Origin: RGIG3872 sp045660245
GTDB lineage: Bacteria > Bacillota > Clostridia > Christensenellales > UBA1242
Direction: 5' to 3'
Length of the DNA stretch: 15,434 bases
NCBI GenBank assembly: GCA_045660245.1
Contig: JAZRDJ010000005.1
Span: 1 to 15,434 of the forward strand
The notes below the pieces were generated by a model. It was not told the DNA's origin. It searched no databases and was given only the letters and a program-made list of their open reading frames with translations. Positions within the stretch are counted from its first letter, which is position 1; each line of letters begins with the position of its first letter. Shown here piece after piece: positions 1 to 6,317 of this stretch. A program made the translations under genes and the position numbers.

Positions 1-126
1 GTCCATGCTCAACAAAAATTATATAATGGAAAACCAAAAGATATTGACAAAACCTTGAAGGCCTTGATCAAGGCTCAAAAAGAAGCAATACTCGCCAGAA
101 AAATTGACGACGAACTTGAAAGATAA
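1..126 (+). CDS. C-terminal end of an unidentified protein (partial)
   Basis: An open frame enters from the left edge and ends at TAA 124-126, giving the last 41 residues of a plus-strand protein. The visible part is rich in Lys, Asp and Glu and looks helical, ending in DDELER. It is followed directly by a hairpin terminator, which supports it being a real gene end. I do not recognise the family from this tail, and no catalytic motif or membrane segment is visible. It converges on recR. Confidence 0.7.
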   Translation, partial: VHAQQKLYNGKPKDIDKTLKALIKAQKEAILARKIDDELER

Positions 127-131
127 CAAAA

Positions 132-162
132 AACACTTGGTAAATTCTCCAAGTGTTTTTTT
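132..162. terminator. Bidirectional intrinsic terminator between the partial gene and recR
   Basis: A perfect 9-bp stem, AACACTTGG (132-140) with CCAAGTGTT (149-157), has an 8-base loop. It is followed by a T run on the plus strand and preceded by an A run, which becomes a T run on the minus strand. It can therefore stop both the incoming plus-strand gene and the long minus-strand operon that ends with recR. Confidence 0.9.
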
Positions 163-173
163 CTAATTTATTT

Positions 174-770
174 TTAAATTTCCTTTCGGTCACTCATGGC
201 TTTTGAAAGCGTCACAGAGTCTGCAAACTGCAAATCACTGCCCATTGCAATACCTTGAGCAATTCTCGTAACTTTGACGCCAAGAGGTTTGATGAGTTTT
301 GCAATGTAAAGCGCCGTCGCCTCACCCTCAACATCTGGATTTGTTGCAATGATGACTTCTTTCACATCACCAGATGAAATCCTTGAAAGGAGTTCTTTGA
401 TTCTGATGTCATTTGGTCCAACGCCATTCATTGGACTGATTGTGCCATGAAGCACATGATATGCGCCAGAAAATACGTGCGCTTTTTCAATCGCTGAAAC
501 ATCTTTTGGTTCCTTCACCACACAAATTGTGTCGTGGGTGTGTTTTTCGCAAGCATCACAAGGACTTTTTTCGGTAAAGTTCCCACAAATTTCACAAAAG
601 CAAATTTTTTCTTTGCAGGCAATGATTGCATCAGCAAAATCATTCGCGTCTTCACGCTTGCCCTTGATGATGTAATAAGCATACCTTTCTGCTGTCTTTT
701 TGCCAACACCAGGAAGTTTTGAAAACATATTGATGAGTCTTGCAATTGGCTCAATTTGGTTCGTTTCCAT
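174..770 (-). CDS. recR: Recombination mediator protein RecR
   Basis: RecR works with RecF and RecO to load RecA onto SSB-coated single-stranded DNA at gaps in the cytoplasm. The 198-residue product has the family's usual length. It has a helix-hairpin-helix around 20-26 (LPGVGKKTA), a four-cysteine zinc finger (C59, C62, C71, C74), and a Toprim domain from about 82 to 175 that includes EPKD at 87-90 and NPDVEGEAT. It ends in a Bacillus-like TLSKAMSDRKEI. I chose the ATG at 770 rather than the TTG codons just upstream because a GGAG lies 7 bases before it. That site overlaps the ybaB stop codon, so the two genes are probably translationally coupled. It is the last gene of the mrnC-to-recR operon. 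Confidence 0.97.
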   Translation of the reverse strand: METNQIEPIARLINMFSKLPGVGKKTAERYAYYIIKGKREDANDFADAIIACKEKICFCEICGNFTEKSPCDACEKHTHDTICVVKEPKDVSAIEKAHVFSGAYHVLHGTISPMNGVGPNDIRIKELLSRISSGDVKEVIIATNPDVEGEATALYIAKLIKPLGVKVTRIAQGIAMGSDLQFADSVTLSKAMSDRKEI

Positions 771-780
771 CAACAATCTC

Positions 781-1101
781 CTACATCATTCCGCCAAATG
801 CGCCAAGTTTTTGAGCCTTCAAATCATCAGCCTTGCTTGATGCATCATTCACTGCTGCAACAATCAAATCTTCGAGCATTTCAACATCATCAGGATCAAC
901 AACCGCTGGATTAATCTTCACTTCCAAAAGATTTTTTGCTCCAGAGAGTTTCACTGTTACCATTCCGCCAGAAACAGATCCCTCAACAACTGATTCTTCA
1001 ACTTCTTTTTGTGCACGAATTGCATCCTCTTGCATTTTTTGTGCTTGACGCATCAATGCTTGCATGTTGTTTCCTCCACCAAAACCACCAAATCCTTTCA
1101 T
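781..1101 (-). CDS. ybaB: YbaB/EbfC family nucleoid-associated protein
   Basis: This is a small DNA-binding protein of the YbaB/EbfC family, 106 residues long and usually encoded between dnaX and recR. The order GFGG-rich N-terminus, MQALMRQAQKMQED helix, amphipathic middle and GGMM C-terminus is typical. Known members form dimers that bind and bridge DNA; a role in replication or repair is inferred from the conserved neighbours. The start at 1101 has AAGGAG 8 bases upstream, 3 bases after the previous stop. recR follows after 10 bases. Nothing is unusual except that its upstream partner is not dnaX but an extra gene. Confidence 0.95.
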   Translation of the reverse strand: MKGFGGFGGGNNMQALMRQAQKMQEDAIRAQKEVEESVVEGSVSGGMVTVKLSGAKNLLEVKINPAVVDPDDVEMLEDLIVAAVNDASSKADDLKAQKLGAFGGMM

Positions 1102-1116
1102 AAAACTATCTCCTTT

Positions 1117-2160
1117 TTAATTTTGACTTTCATTTGATTTTTCATATGACCTATAAATCTGATCAAGATCATCTAATAGTGCATCACCCATAAAGATATT
1201 TTTTGCATCAATGCCGTTTGCTAGAATGTAATAAATATCTTTGTCTTTCCTGTAGGCTTCATCATTATAACGCCTTTTCAATATTTTTTCAAATCTTTGA
1301 GCGCTTGTTATTGACAAAATTTGTGGACTTGCACTATAGTGTATTTTTTTGTGTTCAAACTTGTCAGGTTCAAGAGTACAAACAGTTCTCACCATTCTGC
1401 CAGTCGACGAATCCTTGATTTTTTGAAGATCTTTTTGATCCACTGAACCAGTCATTATCTTTTTGTCAAGTATAGCCAAATAATCTCTGCACATATTCAA
1501 AGATTCATTCATTGAGTGTCTTTCTGGAAAAGTTTTGCACCATTTGCAATTTGAATCACAATCAACACAAGCCTCAATCTCGACATTTGACAAGTGGTTC
1601 TCCTGATTTTTGAGCATGCGCCTCACGTAATACAAGTCGTCATAAACCAAATTATTTTCATCAATCATTTTGCTGATGTCTTTTTTGAACTCAAGCACAA
1701 GCATATCAATGAGTTTTTCGCATTCATAATACAAATGATAACCAATCTGTGCCCTATCTTCATACTTATAAAGCCTGTTGTAACCAGCGATAAACAAGTC
1801 TTGCACATATTGGTCTACATTGTCCTTTGCCACAATATGTTCAGTGCCAGAAATGTTTGAATTTGCCTTTTCAATATTGTTTTCAATATGATCCGCAATT
1901 GCCGGCAAACTTCTCAAAAAAAGCAAGGTCTTGCCCATGTTTGAGTCGTCACAACCACATCCAACATATTCCTGTATCAATTTTTTCAAAAAACCATTGT
2001 TATGTGTAATTTTTTTGAGTGACAATTCACTGCCATTACATGTTGCAGCATAAATCGCTGAAATATCTTCAGCCATACGTGAAACTACAGTATTGTATAC
2101 ATACTCGTCATCAGCAGAATTCACAATCAAATATTCATCAACTATTTTTTTGATATCCAT
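1117..2160 (-). CDS. Uncharacterised 347-residue cysteine-motif protein between dnaX and ybaB
   Basis: I do not recognise this family. The product is soluble, with no signal peptide or membrane segment, acidic and mostly helical in appearance, and rich in Asp, Asn, Tyr and Lys. It has ten cysteines. Four form C198-x2-C201-x3-C205-x2-C208, which could bind zinc or an iron-sulfur cluster; a second pair is C68-x-C70. The region around residues 255-285 (RMVRTVCTLEPDKFEH) and the lysine/arginine-rich stretch 290-306 could contact nucleic acid, but that is a guess. The ATG at 2160 is 7 bases after the dnaX stop. Its AAGGAG lies inside the last two dnaX codons, so expression is almost certainly coupled to the clamp-loader gene. 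ybaB starts 15 bases after its stop. The position suggests a replication or repair accessory role; the sequence alone does not show one. Confidence 0.85.
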   Translation of the reverse strand: MDIKKIVDEYLIVNSADDEYVYNTVVSRMAEDISAIYAATCNGSELSLKKITHNNGFLKKLIQEYVGCGCDDSNMGKTLLFLRSLPAIADHIENNIEKANSNISGTEHIVAKDNVDQYVQDLFIAGYNRLYKYEDRAQIGYHLYYECEKLIDMLVLEFKKDISKMIDENNLVYDDLYYVRRMLKNQENHLSNVEIEACVDCDSNCKWCKTFPERHSMNESLNMCRDYLAILDKKIMTGSVDQKDLQKIKDSSTGRMVRTVCTLEPDKFEHKKIHYSASPQILSITSAQRFEKILKRRYNDEAYRKDKDIYYILANGIDAKNIFMGDALLDDLDQIYRSYEKSNESQN

Positions 2161-2167
2161 AAAGTGA

Positions 2168-3727
2168 TTACTCCTTTATTTCAAGTTTGTTTCCAAAAAT
2201 CCCTTTGAGTTTTTCAAGATCTGAATTTCCCTGCTTTGCATTTGCAGCCTTGATAACACAAGCATAACCAATACCAGCGAAATAATCCATCAAAACTTTT
2301 CCATACCTGTCAGCACCAAGCATGCTTTGTGTTCCATCGTCCTCGACATAAAATACGACATTTTTGCCTTCAACTTTGAAATCAGCAGAACTTTTCACGA
2401 TGGCAAGCAAACTCATGTGCTTTCCGTTCCTCAAAAAGTTGATGAGGTCTGAAAACATTTGCCCTTCAAGATCGCCACCATTTGTGTTCGATCTTTGAAC
2501 AGGCTCAACAGGTCTTGGAGATTCTGCAACCTTTGGTGCAGAAGTAGACGTAACACGGTTTTCAGGCGCACTTTGTTGTCCAATTGTTGGTTGAACACCT
2601 GTTTTTATTAACTTTTCAATCGCCTCAACCCTTTCAGTCAATGCCGTGTCAGCAATAATCTTGATGATCACAGTTTCAAGTACAATCCTTGGCTGTACGC
2701 TGTATCTGAGATCGGCTTCAACTTTTGAAAGTTCTTCAATCGATTCAATGATCGTTGAATAATTTTTGTCAATAGCCTGTAATTTCATAATATTCATCAC
2801 GCTTTCAGGAACAACAACAAGTTCGCTTGCTTTGTCTGAAAGAGTGTGCAAAATGAGTAGATCTCTGAAATAAGAAATCATGTCACGAGAGAGAACAAGT
2901 GGACTTTTGCCAGCAGACAAAATCTTGTCAAGTTCCAAAAGTGCTCCACCCAAATCCCTGTTCAAGATCTTGTCTGAAATTTGAGTGAGTTTTTCTTTTT
3001 CTGTGGTACCCAAAACCTCAATCACGCTGTCATATGTCAAGTTATCGCCTGAGTATGAAATGCACATATCTGCAATACTCAAAGTGTCACGGACAGACCC
3101 CTCACCCGCACGAGCGATGAGTGCAAGAGCCTTGTCTTCAAAAGATACATTTTCATTTTTAAGGATTTTTTGCAACAATCCAACGAGTTCTTCAACCGCC
3201 AAAAGTTTGAAATCAAAGCGCATGCATCTTGAAAGTATTGTTGCTGGGAGTTTGTGGACCTCAGTTGTCGCCAAAATAAAAACAACGTGTTTTGGTGGTT
3301 CCTCGAGCGTCTTGAGGAGAGCATTGAATGCACTACTTGAAAGCATGTGAACTTCGTCAATAATATAAACTTTGTACTTGCCATTCACTGGTGGATACTT
3401 GACTTTTTCACGAAGATCTCTGATTTCATCAACTCCATTGTTTGATGCTGCGTCGATTTCCAAAATATCAATGTTATTCACAGAAAGAGCCTTGCACACC
3501 TCACAATTCATGCACGCATCACCATCATTTGGATTTTCACAGTTGATTGCACGAGCAAAAATCTTTGCAATTGATGTTTTTCCCGTTCCTCTGCTCCCAG
3601 TGAACAGATATGCATGCCCAATTTTGTCTGTATCAATCTGATTTTTGAGTGTTTGAACAATATGTTTTTGTCCAATCACCTCGCTGAAATTCTGTGGTCT
3701 ATATTTTCGATAAAGTGCAAGATACAT
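2168..3727 (-). CDS. dnaX: DNA polymerase III subunit gamma/tau (clamp loader ATPase)
   Basis: DnaX is the AAA+ motor that opens and loads the sliding clamp at the replication fork. The N-terminus MYLALYRKYRP is diagnostic. Walker A is GSRGTGKT (44-51), the zinc-binding cysteines are C63, C72, C75 and C78, Walker B is YIIDE (121-125), and the arginine-finger region is SRC (166-168). A clamp-loader collar follows to about residue 350. After a Pro/Ser/Thr-rich linker (about 380-415) comes a short C-terminal domain. At 519 residues it is somewhat shorter than the Bacillus protein. I saw no convincing programmed-frameshift site, so one product is expected. The ATG at 3727 lies 4 bases after the sigH stop, with GGAAGG in the sigH tail as its ribosome binding site. 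Confidence 0.97.
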   Translation of the reverse strand: MYLALYRKYRPQNFSEVIGQKHIVQTLKNQIDTDKIGHAYLFTGSRGTGKTSIAKIFARAINCENPNDGDACMNCEVCKALSVNNIDILEIDAASNNGVDEIRDLREKVKYPPVNGKYKVYIIDEVHMLSSSAFNALLKTLEEPPKHVVFILATTEVHKLPATILSRCMRFDFKLLAVEELVGLLQKILKNENVSFEDKALALIARAGEGSVRDTLSIADMCISYSGDNLTYDSVIEVLGTTEKEKLTQISDKILNRDLGGALLELDKILSAGKSPLVLSRDMISYFRDLLILHTLSDKASELVVVPESVMNIMKLQAIDKNYSTIIESIEELSKVEADLRYSVQPRIVLETVIIKIIADTALTERVEAIEKLIKTGVQPTIGQQSAPENRVTSTSAPKVAESPRPVEPVQRSNTNGGDLEGQMFSDLINFLRNGKHMSLLAIVKSSADFKVEGKNVVFYVEDDGTQSMLGADRYGKVLMDYFAGIGYACVIKAANAKQGNSDLEKLKGIFGNKLEIKE

Positions 3728-3731
3728 ATTT

Positions 3732-4301
3732 CTACTTTCCTTCCCTTGATTTTAATTTGATGCGTTCGATGCAATTGTAGATTGACTTCACGTCTTTGTC
3801 AAGAATACTTGCAATGCTTTTTTGTGTCAACCCTTCGAGATACAATTCAACAACTTTTTTTTCATATGGCGACAGTCCTTTGATCAAGCATTGAATTTTT
3901 TCTTCAATGGTTTCTCTGTCAATCAAATTTTCAAGCGGTGCATCTGGGCTCTCCAAATACGCGAGCCCTTCGTCCAATGTGTTGTCATCGCTTGAAAAAT
4001 CATCTCTCGAAAACGAAACATAATTGTTGAGTGGCAAATGTTTTTTTGCATTTGCGTGTTTGATAGCATCAATGATTTGCCTTTTGATGCAAACAATGGC
4101 AAAGGCCTTGAAACTATCACTATCGTAATCACCTTTTGATTTTTCAAAAGAATTGTAGGCTTCAAAAAGACCAATCATTCCTTCTTGAAACAAATCTTCT
4201 TCACTGCCACCAACCAAATAATATTTTCTGCAAATACTTCTGATGATGCTTGAATATGATTCAATCAATTCTTCAATAATATCATCTTTGAATTTTTCCA
4301 A
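3732..4301 (-). CDS. sigH: RNA polymerase sigma factor of the SigH (sigma-30) family
   Basis: In Bacillus, SigH directs RNA polymerase to transition-state, competence and early sporulation promoters. This 189-residue protein matches that family. Region 2 (about 16-85) contains YYLVGGSEEDLFQEGMIGLF and SFKAFA..CIKRQIIDAIK, followed by KKHLPLNNYVS. A region 4 helix-turn-helix lies near 143-185, with KSIYN in the recognition helix area. It is shorter at the N-terminus than Bacillus SigH. The start is a TTG at 4301, with AGGAG about 9 bases upstream inside the rlmB tail; no in-frame ATG occurs before residue 42, which would remove part of region 2. It lies 2 bases after rlmB and 4 bases before dnaX. 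Placement downstream of mrnC-rlmB matches Bacillus, which supports orthology over a generic ECF assignment. Confidence 0.9.
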   Translation of the reverse strand: MEKFKDDIIEELIESYSSIIRSICRKYYLVGGSEEDLFQEGMIGLFEAYNSFEKSKGDYDSDSFKAFAIVCIKRQIIDAIKHANAKKHLPLNNYVSFSRDDFSSDDNTLDEGLAYLESPDAPLENLIDRETIEEKIQCLIKGLSPYEKKVVELYLEGLTQKSIASILDKDVKSIYNCIERIKLKSREGK

Positions 4302-4303
4302 AG

Positions 4304-5029
4304 TTATTTTCTCCTTTGTCTAACCGCCTCATATACCACAATACCCGCTGACACACTGGCATTGAGTGAATTAACTTTGCCAAACATCGGAATTGAGATT
4401 ATTCCATCGCAATTTTTGCGAACAAGCGCACTCACTCCAAACCCCTCACTGCCAATAACAAGAGCGATGTCTCCTTTGAGGTTTGTTCTGTACATTTCAT
4501 CGCCGTCCATGTCAGCAGCATAAACAAACACTCCTTGTTTTTTCAGTTCTTCAATTGTTTGATTCAAGTTTGTCACTTTGATCACATCGATGTGCTCACT
4601 CGCCCCAGCAGAAACACGAACAACGGTTTCATTAACACTCACGGATCTGTTTTTGGGAATGATAATCCCAGAAACACCAGCGCACTCACAAACCCTCATC
4701 ACTGATCCCAAGTTGTGAGGATCTGACACTCCATCCAAAATAACGAACAACAAATCCTTGCCCGCTTTTTTTGTCTTTTCGATCACATCATCAAGATTTG
4801 AATATTCAAATTCTGTGACTGTTGCAATAATTCCTTGATGGTGAGACGTCGCACTCAATTTGTCCATTGATTTTCGATCAAGATATTCAATCTTTGCTCC
4901 GCGTTCTTTCGCTGACTTTGAGAGAAATCTAACTTCCTCATCTTTTGTCCCGTCAAGAACAGACACCTTTTCAATTGTCTTGTTTGTTGCAATCAATTCT
5001 CTGACTGCGTTTTTACCCTCAATTTGCAT
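4304..5029 (-). CDS. rlmB: 23S rRNA (guanosine-2'-O-)-methyltransferase RlmB-like, SpoU/TrmH family
   Basis: This is a SPOUT-fold methyltransferase that transfers methyl from S-adenosylmethionine to the ribose of an RNA guanosine, probably in 23S rRNA. The 241-residue product has the N-terminal substrate-binding domain starting MQIEGKNAVREL. The three SpoU motifs follow: DGVSDPHNLGSVMR (99-112, with N107 and R112), ALVIGSEGFGVS (189-200), and IPMFGKVNSLNASVSAGIVVYE in the C-terminal knot. I prefer the ATG at 5029 over an in-frame TTG at 5044 because MQIEG is the usual family start and GGAG lies 9 bases before it. The start overlaps the end of mrnC by 11 bases. The exact modified nucleotide cannot be read from sequence; TrmH-type tRNA activity is the alternative. 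Confidence 0.93.
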   Translation of the reverse strand: MQIEGKNAVRELIATNKTIEKVSVLDGTKDEEVRFLSKSAKERGAKIEYLDRKSMDKLSATSHHQGIIATVTEFEYSNLDDVIEKTKKAGKDLLFVILDGVSDPHNLGSVMRVCECAGVSGIIIPKNRSVSVNETVVRVSAGASEHIDVIKVTNLNQTIEELKKQGVFVYAADMDGDEMYRTNLKGDIALVIGSEGFGVSALVRKNCDGIISIPMFGKVNSLNASVSAGIVVYEAVRQRRK

Positions 5030-5414
5030 AAACCTTATCTCCAAAACTCAATATATATTCCATTCTTTCTGTTTGTCCTGAAAGATACAAAAATCCAAGA
5101 ACTGCTTCAAATGCTGTGGCATGAATATATTCAGTCGCTGAAAAATTCTTGGCCTTTGTGTGAATGTGTGTATTCCTTGCACGCTTTGCAACACTCATCT
5201 CATCTTCTGACAGTTCATTTTGCACAGCGAAATAAATCTTGCATTGATTGCCAGCGTTCACGATTTTTGAAACCTCTTTTGACAATGCATCTGCCTTGTA
5301 TTTTTCAAGACCAACAAGTTTTGCACGCACAAATAATGTGTGAACGCTATCTCCAACTGATGCCAGTACAAGTGGTTGCATATTTTTCACTTTCTGAATA
5401 TCCATTTTTTCCAT
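5019..5414 (-). CDS. mrnC: Mini-ribonuclease III (23S rRNA maturation)
   Basis: Mini-III is a stand-alone RNase III catalytic domain without a double-stranded-RNA-binding domain; in Bacillus it trims the ends of 23S rRNA precursor. The 131-residue protein shows the signature LASVGDSVHTLFVR with catalytic D22. It also has the conserved AKRARN segment (76-81) and the second signature ATAFEAVLGFLYL with catalytic E103. It opens the operon. No Shine-Dalgarno sequence precedes the ATG at 5414 or the in-frame ATG at 5405. The frame upstream contains no ATG, GTG or TTG before a TGA at 5463-5465. The strong promoter just upstream predicts transcription starting on the ATG itself, so translation is probably leaderless. 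Confidence 0.93.
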   Translation of the reverse strand: MEKMDIQKVKNMQPLVLASVGDSVHTLFVRAKLVGLEKYKADALSKEVSKIVNAGNQCKIYFAVQNELSEDEMSVAKRARNTHIHTKAKNFSATEYIHATAFEAVLGFLYLSGQTERMEYILSFGDKVYAN

Positions 5415-5420
5415 GATATA

Positions 5421-5449
5421 ATTATAACATAACAGCGACCAAATGACAA
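5421..5449 (-). promoter_or_regulatory. Sigma-A-type promoter of the mrnC-to-recR operon
   Basis: Read on the minus strand, TTGTCA (5449-5444) and a perfect TATAAT (5426-5421) are separated by 17 bases. Counting from the -10 box puts +1 at about 5414, which is the A of the mrnC ATG. No other good promoter was seen inside the operon, so this one probably drives all seven genes, possibly helped by weak internal starts. Confidence 0.8.
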
Positions 5450-5491
5450 GTACATAAGGAAATCATAATAACTTTGTTTTGCTCATAAAAT
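5443..5491 (+). promoter_or_regulatory. Possible promoter(s) for cwlD
   Basis: Two weak readings exist. ATGACA (5443-5448) with CATAAT (5464-5469) has a short 15-base spacer and shares its -35 with the divergent mrnC promoter. Alternatively TAAAAT (5486-5491) would put +1 on the cwlD ATG at 5498, but its -35 is poor. No Shine-Dalgarno sequence precedes cwlD, which slightly favours the second reading. Confidence 0.3.
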
Positions 5492-5497
5492 TTGTGT

Positions 5498-6220
5498 ATG
5501 AGAAAGTCCAAATTTTATTTTATTTCAACCATCAATATTTCTCTTGCAATCTTTATCTGCGCTGTGTTTGCAATTGTGATTGCATCGAGTTTCATCATGC
5601 AAAGTGTGACAGTTTCATCTACTTCAGACACTCCAATGATCGGCTACACTATTGTGATTGATGCTGGTCATGGTGGTCTTGATCCTGGATCAATCGGATA
5701 CAAAACAAAGGTTCGTGAGAGTGATGTCAATCTCACAATTTCAAAAAAACTTGAAAAAGAACTCAAAAAAGCAGGCATAACGGTGATCATGACCAGAACA
5801 ACTGAAGATGGGCTCTATGGCCTTTCGACCAACAACTACAAAAAACGAGACATGGCAAAAAGACGTGAGATCATTGAAAAGACAAGGCCAAACATGGTTA
5901 TTTCTGTTCACATGAACAGTTATGTCAAACACAATTTGAGAGGGGCACAAGCGTTTTATGACAAAAACAGCGAAATAAGCAAGCAACTCGCACTCTGCAT
6001 CCAAGATCAGTTTGCAAACAACCTTGAATCCAGCGACAAAGGCATTAGCGTTGGAGATTATTACATGCTCAAATGTACCGAGGCTCCATCTATCATTGCT
6101 GAATGTGGTTTCCTGTCAAATGAAGAAGATGAAAAATTGCTATTGAATGATGAATATCAAAACAAAATTGTTTCTTCGATAGTTGCTGGCGTTTTGTCTT
6201 TTTTGAATACTCCACAATAA
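5498..6220 (+). CDS. cwlD: N-acetylmuramoyl-L-alanine amidase, CwlD-like
   Basis: This is a zinc amidase (Amidase_3) that cuts the bond between MurNAc and the peptide stem of peptidoglycan. The 240-residue protein starts with an uncleaved-looking signal anchor (about 8-34), so the catalytic domain lies outside the membrane. Zinc ligands are H58 (DAGHGG), E74 (RESDVNL) and H138 (SVHMN); the catalytic glutamate is E202 in IIAECGFLSN. Size, single-domain form and the C-terminal sequence resemble Bacillus CwlD, which with PdaA makes spore-cortex muramic lactam. A general cell-wall amidase remains possible. The ATG at 5498 is preferred over the TTG at 5492; neither has a Shine-Dalgarno sequence. 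It diverges from mrnC across 83 bases. Confidence 0.88.
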   Translation: MRKSKFYFISTINISLAIFICAVFAIVIASSFIMQSVTVSSTSDTPMIGYTIVIDAGHGGLDPGSIGYKTKVRESDVNLTISKKLEKELKKAGITVIMTRTTEDGLYGLSTNNYKKRDMAKRREIIEKTRPNMVISVHMNSYVKHNLRGAQAFYDKNSEISKQLALCIQDQFANNLESSDKGISVGDYYMLKCTEAPSIIAECGFLSNEEDEKLLLNDEYQNKIVSSIVAGVLSFLNTPQ

Positions 6221-6267
6221 AATTTTTTGCATGGAGCATAATTTGATGGATTTTCGCTTTGTGAATA

Positions 6268-6276
6268 TGTTATAAT
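6268..6276 (+). promoter_or_regulatory. Extended -10 promoter upstream of the zinc-ribbon membrane protein gene
   Basis: TGT followed by a perfect TATAAT (6271-6276) forms an extended -10 element. No good -35 hexamer sits at 17 bases, which extended -10 promoters tolerate. The predicted start near 6283 lies at a 10-bp palindrome GTTATATAAC (6284-6293). The interval 6221-6317 otherwise contains only the leader and an AAAGGGGGT ribosome binding site. Confidence 0.65.
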
Positions 6277-6317
6277 AATACAAGTTATATAACATGATTC
6301 AAAGGGGGTAAATTTTT

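Noticed and set aside
534..722. Open frames on the opposite strand of recR, dnaX, rpoC and other genes
   Set aside because: They are shadows of well-identified genes, with no ribosome binding site or recognisable motif.
1537..1560. Radical SAM enzyme, based on CX3CX2C in the 347-residue protein
   Set aside because: The motif lies at residues 201-208 of 347 with helices around it, and no repeating strand-helix barrel or SAM-binding GGEP-type motif follows.
1922..1956. P-loop (GKT) in the 347-residue protein at residues 69-78
   Set aside because: Spacing is G-x6-GKT instead of G-x4-GKT, and no Walker B follows a hydrophobic strand.
2168..3727. Programmed ribosomal frameshift in dnaX producing a short gamma form
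   Set aside because: Only short A or T runs occur in the coding strand. None forms a clear heptamer in the right frame with an upstream Shine-Dalgarno sequence and a downstream stem.
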